Shown here: positions 26,137-35,591 of the stretch, piece by piece
Layout of the letters: the number at the start of each line of letters is the position of its first letter
Position numbering within the stretch: position 1 is the first letter of the stretch
From: Aquimarina sp. AU58
Lineage (GTDB): Bacteria; Bacteroidota; Bacteroidia; Flavobacteriales; Flavobacteriaceae
Assembly: GCF_900312745.1 (NCBI RefSeq)
Contig: NZ_OMPD01000014.1
Location: 3,224,001 to 3,288,000, forward strand
Direction: 5' to 3'
Length of the DNA stretch: 64,000 nucleotides
Made by a program: the position numbers and the translations under genes
The notes under the pieces: generated by a model
Database searches by the model: none
What the model was told of the DNA's origin: nothing
Seen by the model: the letters and a program-made list of their open reading frames with translations, nothing else

Positions 26137-27828
26137 TTATCTCACCAATTTTTTATACTTAATACGTTTTGGCATTAAATCACCACCTAAACGTTTCTTT
26201 TTATTCTCTTCATAATCAGAGAAACTTCCTTCAAAGAAATATACTTGCGAATCTCCTTCAAAAGCTAAAATATGAGTACAAACTCTATCGAGGAACCAAC
26301 GGTCGTGAGAAATTACCACGGCACATCCTGCAAAGTTTTCCAACCCTTCTTCCAAAGCTCTTAACGTATTGACATCAAGATCATTAGTAGGCTCATCTAA
26401 AAGTAATACATTACCCTCTTCTTTTAAGGTCATTGCCAGGTGTAATCGGTTACGTTCACCTCCGGAAAGAGCAGATACCATTTTATTTTGTTCGCTTCCG
26501 CTAAAATTAAAACGACTCAAATACGCTCTGGAATTTACTTGCCTTCCTCCCATTGTGACTAGCTCTTGTTCATCACTAAAGTTTTGCCAAATCGTCTTAT
26601 CAGGATCGATATTACTATGGCTTTGATCTACATAAGCAATCTTAGCAGTATCCCCGACAGCAAAGCTACCTTTATCTGGTTGCTCTTCTCCCATTATCAT
26701 TTTAAATATAGTAGTTTTACCAGCTCCGTTTGGACCAATAATTCCAACGATACCTGCCTGAGGAAGATTAAAATTTAAATCTTCATATAACAACTTATCA
26801 TCAAAAGCTTTACTTACTCCTGTAGCTTCGATTACATTAGTTCCTAATCTAGGACCATTGGGAATATAAATTTCAAGCTTTTCATCCACTTGTTTTTGAT
26901 CCTGACTAAGCAGTTTATCATAATTACTTAAACGTGCTTTTTGTTTTGCCTGACGGCCTTTTGGAGCCATACGAACCCATTCTAGCTCCCGTTCTAAAGT
27001 CTTTTGACGCTTAGAAGCTTGTTTTTGTTCTTGTGCTAGTCGTTTTGATTTTTGATCTAACCATGAAGAATAATTTCCTTTCCAGGGAATACCTTCTCCT
27101 CTATCAAGTTCTAATATCCACCCTGCTGCATTATCCAAAAAGTATCTATCGTGAGTTACAGCAATCACAGTACCTTTATATTGTTGTAGGTGATGCTCTA
27201 ACCAATGAACTGATTCTGCATCTAAATGGTTAGTAGGTTCATCTAATAGTAAAACATCTGGTTCTTGTAATAAAAGACGGCATAGCGCTACCCTTCTACG
27301 TTCACCACCAGATAGTACTCCGATTTTCTTATCAGATTCTGGAGTACGAAGTGCATCCATAGCTATTTCTAGCTTGGTATCCAGCTCCCATGCATTACTG
27401 GCATCAATCTGATCCTGCAGGTTGGCTTGTTTATCCATAAGTTCCTGCATTTTATCAGGATTCTCATAGACCTCTGGTAAACCAAACATATCATTGATCT
27501 TATTATACTCGTCTAAAATGGCAACAGTTTCTGCCACTCCTTCCTTTACTACTTCTAGTACAGTTTTTTCAGGATCCAGTTTTGGTTCTTGTTCTAACAA
27601 ACCAACTGTATATCCTGGAGCAAATACAACATCGCCCTGATAGTTTTTATCTATTCCTGCTATAATCTTAAGTAAAGTAGATTTTCCAGAACCATTAAGT
27701 CCCAGGATACCTATTTTAGCTCCATAAAAAAAGCTGAGATATATGTTTTTGAGAACCGGAGTATTTGCACTTTTGTACGTTTTACTCACTCCGGACATCG
27801 AAAAGATTACTTTTTTATCGTCTGACAT
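26137..27828 (-). CDS. ettA: Energy-dependent translational throttle protein EttA (ABC-F)
   Basis: The 563-aa protein carries two ABC ATPase cassettes: Walker A at about 43-50 (GLNGSGKS) and again near 365 (GPNGAGKT). Each has a signature, LSGGERRRVALCRLLL and LSGGERNRLHLAMTL, and a DEPTNHLD / DEPTNDLD Walker B. The arm and the P-site-tRNA-interaction linker are present (WVRMAPKGRQAKQKARLSNY), characteristic of EttA among ABC-F proteins. There are no membrane segments. EttA binds the ribosomal E site and gates entry into elongation according to the ATP/ADP ratio. It heads the ettA-HAD-CAT operon. Confidence 0.92.
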   Translation of the reverse strand: MSDDKKVIFSMSGVSKTYKSANTPVLKNIYLSFFYGAKIGILGLNGSGKSTLLKIIAGIDKNYQGDVVFAPGYTVGLLEQEPKLDPEKTVLEVVKEGVAETVAILDEYNKINDMFGLPEVYENPDKMQELMDKQANLQDQIDASNAWELDTKLEIAMDALRTPESDKKIGVLSGGERRRVALCRLLLQEPDVLLLDEPTNHLDAESVHWLEHHLQQYKGTVIAVTHDRYFLDNAAGWILELDRGEGIPWKGNYSSWLDQKSKRLAQEQKQASKRQKTLERELEWVRMAPKGRQAKQKARLSNYDKLLSQDQKQVDEKLEIYIPNGPRLGTNVIEATGVSKAFDDKLLYEDLNFNLPQAGIVGIIGPNGAGKTTIFKMIMGEEQPDKGSFAVGDTAKIAYVDQSHSNIDPDKTIWQNFSDEQELVTMGGRQVNSRAYLSRFNFSGSEQNKMVSALSGGERNRLHLAMTLKEEGNVLLLDEPTNDLDVNTLRALEEGLENFAGCAVVISHDRWFLDRVCTHILAFEGDSQVYFFEGSFSDYEENKKKRLGGDLMPKRIKYKKLVR

Positions 27829-27870
27829 AAGCCCTTAATTGTTATTTTTAGATTGTATAGTTTATAAGAG

Positions 27871-28053
27871 TTAAACTCTCCCTTTTAATGCATTAAAAAC
27901 CCAGGCAATTGCAAAAAAGCCCACTCCAACAGCCGCAAAACCATATCCCGATACATCTCTATATCTAAAAGCTCCTAATGCAATAAGTGCTAAACCAACT
28001 ATTATCATTATAAAAGTTGCCCAAGCCAACACTGTATTTTTATTCATTCCCAT
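27871..28053 (-). CDS. Small two-helix membrane protein (CAL67264-type)
   Basis: The 60-aa protein has two membrane helices (TFIMIIVGLALIALGAF and YGFAAVGVGFFAIAWVFNAL) joined by a short RYRDVSG loop. This matches the small Bacteroidota membrane protein usually found beside EttA and annotated as the CAL67264 family, of unknown function. It lies 42 bp upstream of ettA on the same strand and is probably co-transcribed. The assignment is from memory of the family. Confidence 0.7.
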   Translation of the reverse strand: MGMNKNTVLAWATFIMIIVGLALIALGAFRYRDVSGYGFAAVGVGFFAIAWVFNALKGRV

Positions 28054-28585
28054 AAATTATTTTTTTAGTTTAGTACGGTTACTCATGTTTTTATACATAA
28101 GCAAGTGCAAATATCGGTATTTTATCGTCAAAACACAGGTTTTTATAGAGTTGTTAAGACAAAAAAATAGTTTACCTATTGTCCTACAGTAAATTAAGAA
28201 TTTACTTTTATTTAAAAACAGATCTTCAAGAGTCTAGTCTCAACGCTAAAACATAGTCCTGGAGATTATTAATGACGTATGCACCTCTTTTTCTGATTCA
28301 AAATATTAGCATACTCATGATCATACTTCCTTAGATGTAAACAAAAGTTATGATCAAATTATTTTTCGGGTATTAAATTTAAGCACAAAAGAGTAGGAAT
28401 TTCTAATTATAGTTTTAGCACCTTCCGTTATTAAATCACTAAAAAACAACAAGTTAAATAACTTGAAAAGTAATATTCTAAAAACAAAATAATAGTACGG
28501 TTTAAATTGGTCTCCTATCCTTCATAAAATCTACGTTTTTTGTATTTTCGTGCAAACAATACACACAATATACACAATACACAAA
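28054..28585. other. Intergenic region, divergent
   Basis: About 530 bp without a supported gene. It holds a TTTACCTATT element near 28170-28180 and, just before the carboxylase gene, TATTTTCG (about 28539-28546), one mismatch from the TAnnTTTG box. No hairpin with a T-run is seen. Confidence 0.4.
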
Positions 28586-30214
28586 ATGGATATAAACTTC
28601 AACAAAAACGAAGATCATAATAAACTCTTAGTATCAGAATTACGACAACGCCTTGCCAAAGTAAAATTAGGAGGAGGCGAAAAACGTATCGAAAAACTTC
28701 ATGCCAAAGGCAAAATGACAGCAAGAGAAAGAATCGATTATTTATTAGATACAGATTCTAAATCTATAGAAATTGGCGCTTTTGCAGGAGAGGATATGTA
28801 TCATGATCATGGGGGATGTCCTAGTGGCGGTGTCGTTGTTAAGATTGGATATGTAAGTGGAAAACAATGTATTGTTGTGGCTAATGATGCAACAGTAAAG
28901 GCTGGTGCCTGGTTCCCTATTACAGGAAAGAAAAACTTAAGGGCCCAGGAATTATCTATTGAAAACAAATTACCTATTATCTATCTTGTTGATAGTGCGG
29001 GAGTATACCTACCAATGCAAGATGAAATCTTTCCCGACAAAGAACATTTTGGGAGGATATTTCGCAATAACGCAGTAATGAGTAGTATGGGAATTGTTCA
29101 AATCTCTGCAGTTATGGGGAGTTGTGTTGCCGGAGGTGCATATCTGCCAATCATGAGTGATGAAGCTCTAATTGTGGATAAAACAGGTAGTATATTCCTT
29201 GCAGGAAGTTATTTGGTAAAAGCAGCTATTGGAGAAAGTATTGATAATGAAACTCTGGGTGGTGCAACTACTCATTGTGAAATTTCTGGAGTAACCGATT
29301 ATAAGGCTAAAGATGATGCTGATGCTCTGGATACAATCAAAAATATAGTGTCAAAAATTGGAGATTTCGAAAGAGCCGGTTTTAATCGTAGTAAACCTGT
29401 TTCTCCAAAAGAAAATCAAGATGAAATCTATGGCATTTTACCAAAAGCAAGAAATGAACAATATGATATGATGGAAATCATCAATCGACTGGTTGATGGT
29501 TCTGATTTTGAAGAATACAAAGCCGGATACGGACAAACCATTTTAACTGGGTATGCACGTATCGACGGATGGGCCGTAGGCATTGTAGCAAATCAACGTA
29601 AAATAGTGAAGACTAAGAAAGGAGAAATGCAGTTTGGAGGTGTCATCTATTCTGACTCAGCAGATAAAGCGACCCGATTTATTGCCAATTGTAATCAAAA
29701 GAAAATACCATTGGTATTTCTACAGGATGTAACCGGATTTATGGTGGGTAGTAAAAGTGAGCATGGAGGTATTATTAAAGATGGTGCAAAAATGGTAAAT
29801 GCCGTGAGTAATAGTGTAGTACCAAAATTTACCATAGTAGTTGGTAATTCTTATGGTGCAGGTAATTATGCAATGTGTGGCAAAGCATACGATCCTAGAT
29901 TAATTGCTGCCTGGCCAAGTGCAGAATTAGCGGTAATGGGCGGCGCTCAAGCAGCAAAAGTATTGTTACAGATTGAAACGGCTTCTTTAAAAAAGAAAGG
30001 AGAGCAATTATCTGAAGAAGATGAGAAAGCGCTGTTTAATAAAATTAAAGCTCGATATGATAAACAAACTTCTCCGTATTATGCCGCTGCACGAATCTGG
30101 ACAGATGCTATCATAGATCCTTTAGATACGAGAAAATGGATTTCTATGGGTATAGAGGCTGCAGATCATTCTCCAATTGAAAAGAAATTTAATTTGGGAA
30201 TCATACAAGTGTAA
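28586..30214 (+). CDS. Acyl-CoA carboxylase, carboxyltransferase (beta) subunit
   Basis: I start at the ATG at 28586 (MDINFNKNEDHNKLLV), giving 542 aa; the frame extends to 28550 but begins with low-complexity THTIYTIHK-like sequence. Two crotonase-like domains are visible: GKMTARERIDYLLD at the N-terminus, PIIYLVDSAGVYLPMQDEIFPDKEHFGRIF, then VPLVFLQDVTGFMVG-type and VVGNSYGAGNYAMCGKAYDPRLIAAWPSAELAVMGG in the C-terminal half. This is the biotin-dependent methylcrotonyl/propionyl-CoA carboxylase beta pattern. No biotin-carboxylase subunit is adjacent; it must be encoded elsewhere. Substrate choice between methylcrotonyl, propionyl and geranyl-CoA is not resolved. Confidence 0.87.
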   Translation: MDINFNKNEDHNKLLVSELRQRLAKVKLGGGEKRIEKLHAKGKMTARERIDYLLDTDSKSIEIGAFAGEDMYHDHGGCPSGGVVVKIGYVSGKQCIVVANDATVKAGAWFPITGKKNLRAQELSIENKLPIIYLVDSAGVYLPMQDEIFPDKEHFGRIFRNNAVMSSMGIVQISAVMGSCVAGGAYLPIMSDEALIVDKTGSIFLAGSYLVKAAIGESIDNETLGGATTHCEISGVTDYKAKDDADALDTIKNIVSKIGDFERAGFNRSKPVSPKENQDEIYGILPKARNEQYDMMEIINRLVDGSDFEEYKAGYGQTILTGYARIDGWAVGIVANQRKIVKTKKGEMQFGGVIYSDSADKATRFIANCNQKKIPLVFLQDVTGFMVGSKSEHGGIIKDGAKMVNAVSNSVVPKFTIVVGNSYGAGNYAMCGKAYDPRLIAAWPSAELAVMGGAQAAKVLLQIETASLKKKGEQLSEEDEKALFNKIKARYDKQTSPYYAAARIWTDAIIDPLDTRKWISMGIEAADHSPIEKKFNLGIIQV

Positions 30215-30621
30215 ACTAAAAATATCTCGTATGTACTAATGATTTGCGTATTAAAAATGTATGTTTTTTGGTTTTTTAGAAAATTTAATTTTATAGCTTA
30301 ATTAACCATTTTAAATCTAGATAAGTTCATAATCCTTAAAAAAGAACAACAAAAGTCTATTAATGTAGGTTCATTTGATAGAGGGTGCCTTCAATTTCTA
30401 GTATGTTCGAAAGATAGTGACTGCCCTTGTAGAGGTTGTGGAGTAACAATCTCGGGCCACTAGTTGATGATTTATGTGCTTTTAAAGGAAAATAGAAATC
30501 CAGTCGATTCCTTAATTATACTAATATCTATTTTATAGATTAATAAAATATAATTAGTATTCAGTATATTTATTCATCTATTTGCATATCTTCATTTACG
30601 AAGAATGAACATACATCAGTT
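30215..30621. other. Intergenic region containing the RiPP-like frame
   Basis: Apart from the start-less frame at 30302-30463, the sequence is AT-rich and featureless. No terminator hairpin is seen after the carboxylase gene. Confidence 0.4.
30302..30463 (+). pseudogene. Start-less RiPP-precursor-like frame (Bacteroidota leader plus Cys-rich core)
   Basis: An open frame of 53 codons lies between stops at 30299 and 30461 and has no ATG, GTG or TTG. Its beginning (LNLDKFIILKKEQQKSINVG) matches the leader pattern of Bacteroidota lanthipeptide/rSAM-peptide precursors (LNLDKF-I-K, then a Gly-Gly-like site, here Gly-Ser). The core, about 30 residues, holds five cysteines: RGC, LVC, SDCPC and RGCG. 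An ATG would be expected at about 30302-30307, where TTAACC stands instead. I read it as a decayed or non-canonically started precursor. No modification enzyme lies nearby. Confidence 0.5.
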
Positions 30622-31863
30622 ATGAAATTATATGTCAACACGTTATACATACTCTTGATACTAAGCTTTATTTTTTTATTGAGTTGTCAGACTGCTAAAA
30701 AAGTTGCTTTCGAGGTCCCTGTAGATACTACTTCAAAAAAAATCAACTACCAAATTAAGCAAACATATACGTTAAAAGATATTGGTGTATATGCCAATAA
30801 TGAATTTGACGGAGCCCGTTTAAATGGATTTAGAAAGATAAATGATAGTACTGCAGCAGTTATTATAAATCCTGAAAATGCCCCTATAAATAAAAGTGCA
30901 TACTACGCCTTTAAAGCTTGGGCCGATACGCCTAAATCCTTTTATTTCCAGTTTCAATATCCCGATGGACATGAACACAGATATCTTCCACAGTTAAAAA
31001 TAAATAACGAGCAATGGAAAAGTATTGACTCTATTAATTTATATCAAACTAATGAAAATACTACGATAAAAATTAAACTAGATAAAACACCTTTATTAAT
31101 TGCTGCTCAGGAAATACATTCTTCTAAACATGTTAAGGATTGGTATACAAATTTGATTAAGGGAAAAGAGAATTATGTAAATCTGAGTGTATTCGGAACC
31201 TCTAAATTAGGTAGGGAATTACCCGTGTTAGACATTTTTAACGGAAATCCCGAAAATAAGGATATAATCGTTTTGTTAACGCGTCAGCATCCTCCAGAAG
31301 TTACTGGTTATTTTGCCTTTCGACACTTTGTACAAACTTTATTAGATGAAAACTCTGAGCTTTCAAAAGAATTTTTGAATAGGTATCGTGTATTAGCTTT
31401 TCCTATTATGAATCCAGATGGTGTAGATCTTGGTCATTGGAGACATAATGCTGGTGGTGTTGATACTAATCGAGATTGGTCTGCATACCGACAACCCGAA
31501 ATTAAGCAAACAGTACAGTTTATTTCTAAAACATTAAAAAGAAATAATTCGAAACTAATATTAGGTCTTGATTTTCATTCTACCTGGTATGATATATTTT
31601 ATACCAATGAAATACGAAAAGGTACTACTCTCCCCCATTTTATAGAGAATTGGTTTACCGCATTAGAAAACAATATTCCTGACTATGTTGTAAACGAAAA
31701 ACCAGGAAACAGCAAGAAACCGGTTTCTAAAGGATGGTTTCTATATGGACATAATGCTACAGGTGTAACTTATGAAATAGGTGATGATACTCCAAGAGAT
31801 AAAATAAAAGTTATCGGTACGATTACTGCACAACAAATGATGAAGATTTTGACCGATAAGTGA
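30622..31863 (+). CDS. M14-family zinc carboxypeptidase lipoprotein
   Basis: A lipoprotein signal (IFLLSCQ, Cys22) is followed by an N-terminal beta-domain of about 110 residues (similar to that of AGBL/Nna-type carboxypeptidases) and the M14 peptidase domain from about residue 175. Zinc ligands: HPPE (His and Glu of HxxE at about 222-225) and LDFHSTW (third His, about 318). The catalytic Glu lies in TYEIGDD near the C-terminus, and NPDGVDLGHWRHNAGGVDTNRDW is the conserved substrate pocket. It would remove C-terminal residues from peptides at the cell surface. The paired M24 peptidase converges just downstream. Confidence 0.85.
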   Translation: MKLYVNTLYILLILSFIFLLSCQTAKKVAFEVPVDTTSKKINYQIKQTYTLKDIGVYANNEFDGARLNGFRKINDSTAAVIINPENAPINKSAYYAFKAWADTPKSFYFQFQYPDGHEHRYLPQLKINNEQWKSIDSINLYQTNENTTIKIKLDKTPLLIAAQEIHSSKHVKDWYTNLIKGKENYVNLSVFGTSKLGRELPVLDIFNGNPENKDIIVLLTRQHPPEVTGYFAFRHFVQTLLDENSELSKEFLNRYRVLAFPIMNPDGVDLGHWRHNAGGVDTNRDWSAYRQPEIKQTVQFISKTLKRNNSKLILGLDFHSTWYDIFYTNEIRKGTTLPHFIENWFTALENNIPDYVVNEKPGNSKKPVSKGWFLYGHNATGVTYEIGDDTPRDKIKVIGTITAQQMMKILTDK

Positions 31864-31874
31864 TGTAATTCAAT

Positions 31875-33197
31875 TTACTTTCTTTTAGGAATTGTAATCA
31901 ATTCGGTCTGTCTATTATTCACATATTTAAAACCTGAGACACTCCAAAAACCTGCTTCTTCGAGCATAATACGAATATCTTTTTTCCATTCTGGGAGTGT
32001 TACTGTAGTATTTAGTTCGATAGCATACACAGTATTTTCATACAAGGGGTAATCTCCTGTTCCCGAGACTCCACCTTGTGCATCCCACATTCCTATTGTT
32101 GGGCCTGCAGAGTGGCCAAATACGCCTAATGGATGTGTGTATATTGACGGTTTAAGTCCTTCGGCTTTTGCTTGTTCAAGAGATTTTAATAAAATCTCAT
32201 TTCCAGTCTTACCAGTCTTAAAATTAGAAGTAAAAATGTCCTGTACTTTATTTCCATCTGCAAAAGCTTTTGTTAAAAACTCAGGAGGAGATATTTCTCC
32301 ATTTTTAAGAATATAGGCGTGTTGCTGGCAATCTGTATTTAATCGTAGATATGTAATCCCAAAATCACAATGAATCAAATCTCCCGGTCGAATTACTTTA
32401 TCTTTTGGTCGATCAGAAAAGGAAACAATATGGCTTTGTAATGCTTCACCCGAACGCTGAATATCTACCGTAGGATGAAACCAGGTTTTTAATCCCATAT
32501 CGGTTACCTTTTGCCTTAACCACCAAACTACATCATCTGTCGTAGTCGTTCCTGGCTGTATAACCGAAGTACTATATGCTTCATCAATAATATCATGAGT
32601 GATTTTTACCAACTCTTTATATATTTCCATTTCCTGTTGGGTACGTGTTTCTACCCACGCAATTGATAATTTTTCGGCAGAGGAAATTCTTGACTTATAT
32701 TCTTCTGGCAGCACATTCATCAACTCATCATAGTCTGTTTTTACTATACCATCCAGAATTCCGAAGTCTTTAGAATAATTAATTCCAATTTTTTTAGGAT
32801 CTCTTTTTGAAATTATATCAATAAGTGCTTTCCATTGATCTGGTTGTTCATCTTTGTCCCAGGCAGAATCAATATTTTTGCCTACATTATATCGAGCTAC
32901 CGCCAGTTTTTCTATTGTATTTTTAGCTTTATCCCTATAAAAAACCAATATAGTTCTCCGTCTGGCATTTAACCAGGTCGAAGGTAGCATTGTTTTAAGC
33001 ACAGGGTCTTCATTGTATTCTCTAGAAATCAAAATCCACATATCAAACTCTGTACGATCCATTAGTTGAGGTAAAAGATTATCGAATCGATCTTTTAAAA
33101 CCATATCAATTGCTGCTGCTCTTTCTCTTTGGTTTAGAATTTGAGATTGAATGGCAGTACTCAGAAAAAATAAGGTTATAATAAATAGGTTTTTCAT
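31875..33197 (-). CDS. Secreted M24-family metallopeptidase (Xaa-Pro aminopeptidase-like)
   Basis: A signal peptide (KNLFIITLFFLSTAIQSQ) is followed by a creatinase-like N-terminal domain and a pita-bread domain. Metal ligands are visible in order: HCDFG and LNTDCQQ (Asp pair), FGHSAGP (His), ELNTTV (Glu) and MLEEAGFW (Glu). The length of 440 aa fits PepP-like enzymes, though the signal peptide makes it periplasmic or surface-exposed. It is likely to act on peptides with a penultimate proline. It ends 12 bp from the convergent M14 peptidase. Confidence 0.83.
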   Translation of the reverse strand: MKNLFIITLFFLSTAIQSQILNQRERAAAIDMVLKDRFDNLLPQLMDRTEFDMWILISREYNEDPVLKTMLPSTWLNARRRTILVFYRDKAKNTIEKLAVARYNVGKNIDSAWDKDEQPDQWKALIDIISKRDPKKIGINYSKDFGILDGIVKTDYDELMNVLPEEYKSRISSAEKLSIAWVETRTQQEMEIYKELVKITHDIIDEAYSTSVIQPGTTTTDDVVWWLRQKVTDMGLKTWFHPTVDIQRSGEALQSHIVSFSDRPKDKVIRPGDLIHCDFGITYLRLNTDCQQHAYILKNGEISPPEFLTKAFADGNKVQDIFTSNFKTGKTGNEILLKSLEQAKAEGLKPSIYTHPLGVFGHSAGPTIGMWDAQGGVSGTGDYPLYENTVYAIELNTTVTLPEWKKDIRIMLEEAGFWSVSGFKYVNNRQTELITIPKRK

Positions 33198-33314
33198 TGT
33201 GTGATTAGTATGAGGGAATTAAATGTATAATTGAAATAAAAATATCACAAAAAAAGACACCTGCAAAACAATACAGACGCCTCTTTCTAACTTTAACAAT
33301 ACCTTTTGATTACT

Positions 33315-35399
33315 CTATAATCCCGGATAGCTATTCATAAGTCTTATAAATTCTGCTTTATATCCCTGGTCATCTTTTTCCTTATTCGTTTCGGCTAAAG
33401 CAATTATATCTTTAAGGTTTTGGTTTTCAATATATTTCGAACCTCTTAGTTTCATCCCAAACCAAGCGATTGACGCTACAAAATTAAAATCTTGTGAAGC
33501 AGAAGTTTTGGCACCTGTATGTAAAACATGAGTCATTTCAATACTCTTTTTCTCTTGTGGTTTTTTATATCTAAACTTAACAGTTAATAGTTCATCTCCA
33601 TATTCTTTATTAATCGTTGAATTGGTATATTTTAGATCTGCAATCTCTTTTAGATATTTGTTTTTTACTCCTACAGGAATTACCTCATATAGTGCGGTTA
33701 CTGTATGCCCGCTTCCCAATTCTCCTGCATCTTTAGTATCATCTATAAAATCCTCATCCGCCAAAAGTCTGTTTTCATATCCTATCAATCGATATGCCTG
33801 CACTTTCCCTGGATTAAATTCAACCTGAATTTTTACATCTTTAGCTATTGTATATAAAGTACCTCCGAATTCTTGCCCCAATACTCTTTGTGCTTCTTGC
33901 ATGGTATCAATATATGAATGGTTGCCATTACCGGTATCTGCCAATGTTTCTAGCTTACTATCCTTGTAGTTTCCCATCCCGAATCCCAGACATGTTAGAA
34001 ACACATTAGATTTACGTTTTTCTTCAATCAATTTTTTCATGTCTTTATCACTACTAATCCCAACATTAAAATCTCCATCGGTAGCCAGGATAACTCTATT
34101 ATTGCCATTCTTTATAAAATTTTCTTTTGCTATTTTATACGCCAACCTTATTCCTTCTCCTCCTGCCGTTGATCCTCCCGCTTCAAGGTTTTGCAATGCT
34201 TGATTAATTTCGTGCTTATTAGCTCCAGATGTGGGCTTTAATACCATTCCTGCTGCCCCTGCATATACAACTATAGAAACCTTGTCTTTTTCACGTAATT
34301 GATTAACCAAAAGTTTAAAAGCCTTTTTAAGTAGAGGTAACTTATTGCTGTTACTCATCGACCCTGATACATCAATTAAAAATACAAGGTTAGATGCGGG
34401 AATTTCATGTTGAGGAATTTCTTTTCCTTTTAATCCTATCTTAACCAATTGGGTTTTTGTATTCCAGGGAGTTGAAGCATACTCAGTATGAATTGCAAAA
34501 GGATGTTCGTCTTTGGGTTGTTCGTATTGATAATTAAAATAATTGATCATTTCTTCAATTTTAACGGCATCTGCAGGAACTTTAACTCCATTATTAATCA
34601 TTCTACGAATATTACTATAGGATGCTTTGTCTACATCAATAGAAAAAGTCGAGAGCGGGGCCATTTGAACTTTTTTAAAATCATTCTCAACAATTTCTCG
34701 GTATGACTCATCATTTTGTACTTTATAATTACCAGAATGCGTAGTAATTACAATGCATCCATGTTTAGCCTTAGCTCCATAAACCGAAGTTGCTTTTTTA
34801 TTTTTAAGCACTTCTACCTTTGCAATTTTTGTTGGATCTATTGCGTTAACTACGGCTATGTCTTTATTATCAACAGGTACTCCATCTACCACATACATCG
34901 GTTGTTTTGTCCCCGAAACCGAATTAACTCCTCTAACTTTTAATGTATTACCTGTATTAAAAACCCGTACCCCAGGCGACTTATTTACGTGCCTTTGCTT
35001 GTGTTTTCTCCCTTTCCTTCTTGGTCTATTACTAGATACAGCATAACTCATTGATTTTCTCACTCTATTTGATCCATATGCTGTAACAACCACTTCTTGT
35101 AATTCTGCTGAAGAAGGAATCAATTTAATATGCATAAAAGCCGAGGTAGCCGTTACTTTTTCTTCAGCGGTTTCGAATCCTATGTAAGAAAACAGTAGTG
35201 TATCTCCTATAGTAGCAAGAATAGTATAATTACCATCAAAATCTGTTTGCGTTCCGTTGGTGCTTCCTTTTATAACAATATTTACACCTGGTAAAGGCTG
35301 GTTTTGATCATCTGTTACCTTTCCTGTAACTTTTATGTCTTGTGCATTTGAAACCCCTGTTATAAGGAAGACAAATAAGATGTATTGTAATAGTCTCAT
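33315..35399 (-). CDS. Composite vWA protein: CarboxypepD_reg + TonB-plug-like + YfbK-type von Willebrand A
   Basis: The 694-aa protein begins with a signal peptide. A CarboxypepD_reg domain follows (about 22-105, KVTGKVTDDQNQPLPGVNI), then VVVTAYGSNRVRKS and a plug-like segment (about 150-225, LKVRGVNSVSG, YVVDGVPVDNKD, TSVYGAKAKHGCIVITT) as in SusC/TonB receptors. Next comes a YfbK N-terminal region and a vWA domain with MIDAS motif FLIDVSGSMS (about 342) and ATDGDFNVG, ending in the YfbK C-terminal region. The usual beta-barrel is absent. The domain set suggests a periplasmic metal-dependent binding protein. The function is unknown. Confidence 0.82.
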   Translation of the reverse strand: MRLLQYILFVFLITGVSNAQDIKVTGKVTDDQNQPLPGVNIVIKGSTNGTQTDFDGNYTILATIGDTLLFSYIGFETAEEKVTATSAFMHIKLIPSSAELQEVVVTAYGSNRVRKSMSYAVSSNRPRRKGRKHKQRHVNKSPGVRVFNTGNTLKVRGVNSVSGTKQPMYVVDGVPVDNKDIAVVNAIDPTKIAKVEVLKNKKATSVYGAKAKHGCIVITTHSGNYKVQNDESYREIVENDFKKVQMAPLSTFSIDVDKASYSNIRRMINNGVKVPADAVKIEEMINYFNYQYEQPKDEHPFAIHTEYASTPWNTKTQLVKIGLKGKEIPQHEIPASNLVFLIDVSGSMSNSNKLPLLKKAFKLLVNQLREKDKVSIVVYAGAAGMVLKPTSGANKHEINQALQNLEAGGSTAGGEGIRLAYKIAKENFIKNGNNRVILATDGDFNVGISSDKDMKKLIEEKRKSNVFLTCLGFGMGNYKDSKLETLADTGNGNHSYIDTMQEAQRVLGQEFGGTLYTIAKDVKIQVEFNPGKVQAYRLIGYENRLLADEDFIDDTKDAGELGSGHTVTALYEVIPVGVKNKYLKEIADLKYTNSTINKEYGDELLTVKFRYKKPQEKKSIEMTHVLHTGAKTSASQDFNFVASIAWFGMKLRGSKYIENQNLKDIIALAETNKEKDDQGYKAEFIRLMNSYPGL

Positions 35400-35591
35400 A
35401 GTTAATAGTTTTTAATTATAAACCAAAACTATGCGTTCTTATAAGCGATAACAATCAAGAATGAGTGAAGTCGTCTTTTTATTGAGTAAAAAGGAAAATA
35501 TTGGTTTTTATGTTTCAAGAAAATGTAAAAGAGAGAAGTTTATTATCTGAATTGATTGGTTAATACAATCTATACTTTAACCAGAAAAGCA

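Noticed and set aside
35461-35550. 29-codon frame (MSEVVFLLSKK...) upstream of the vWA gene
   Set aside because: Length expected by chance in AT-rich intergenic DNA; no other support.
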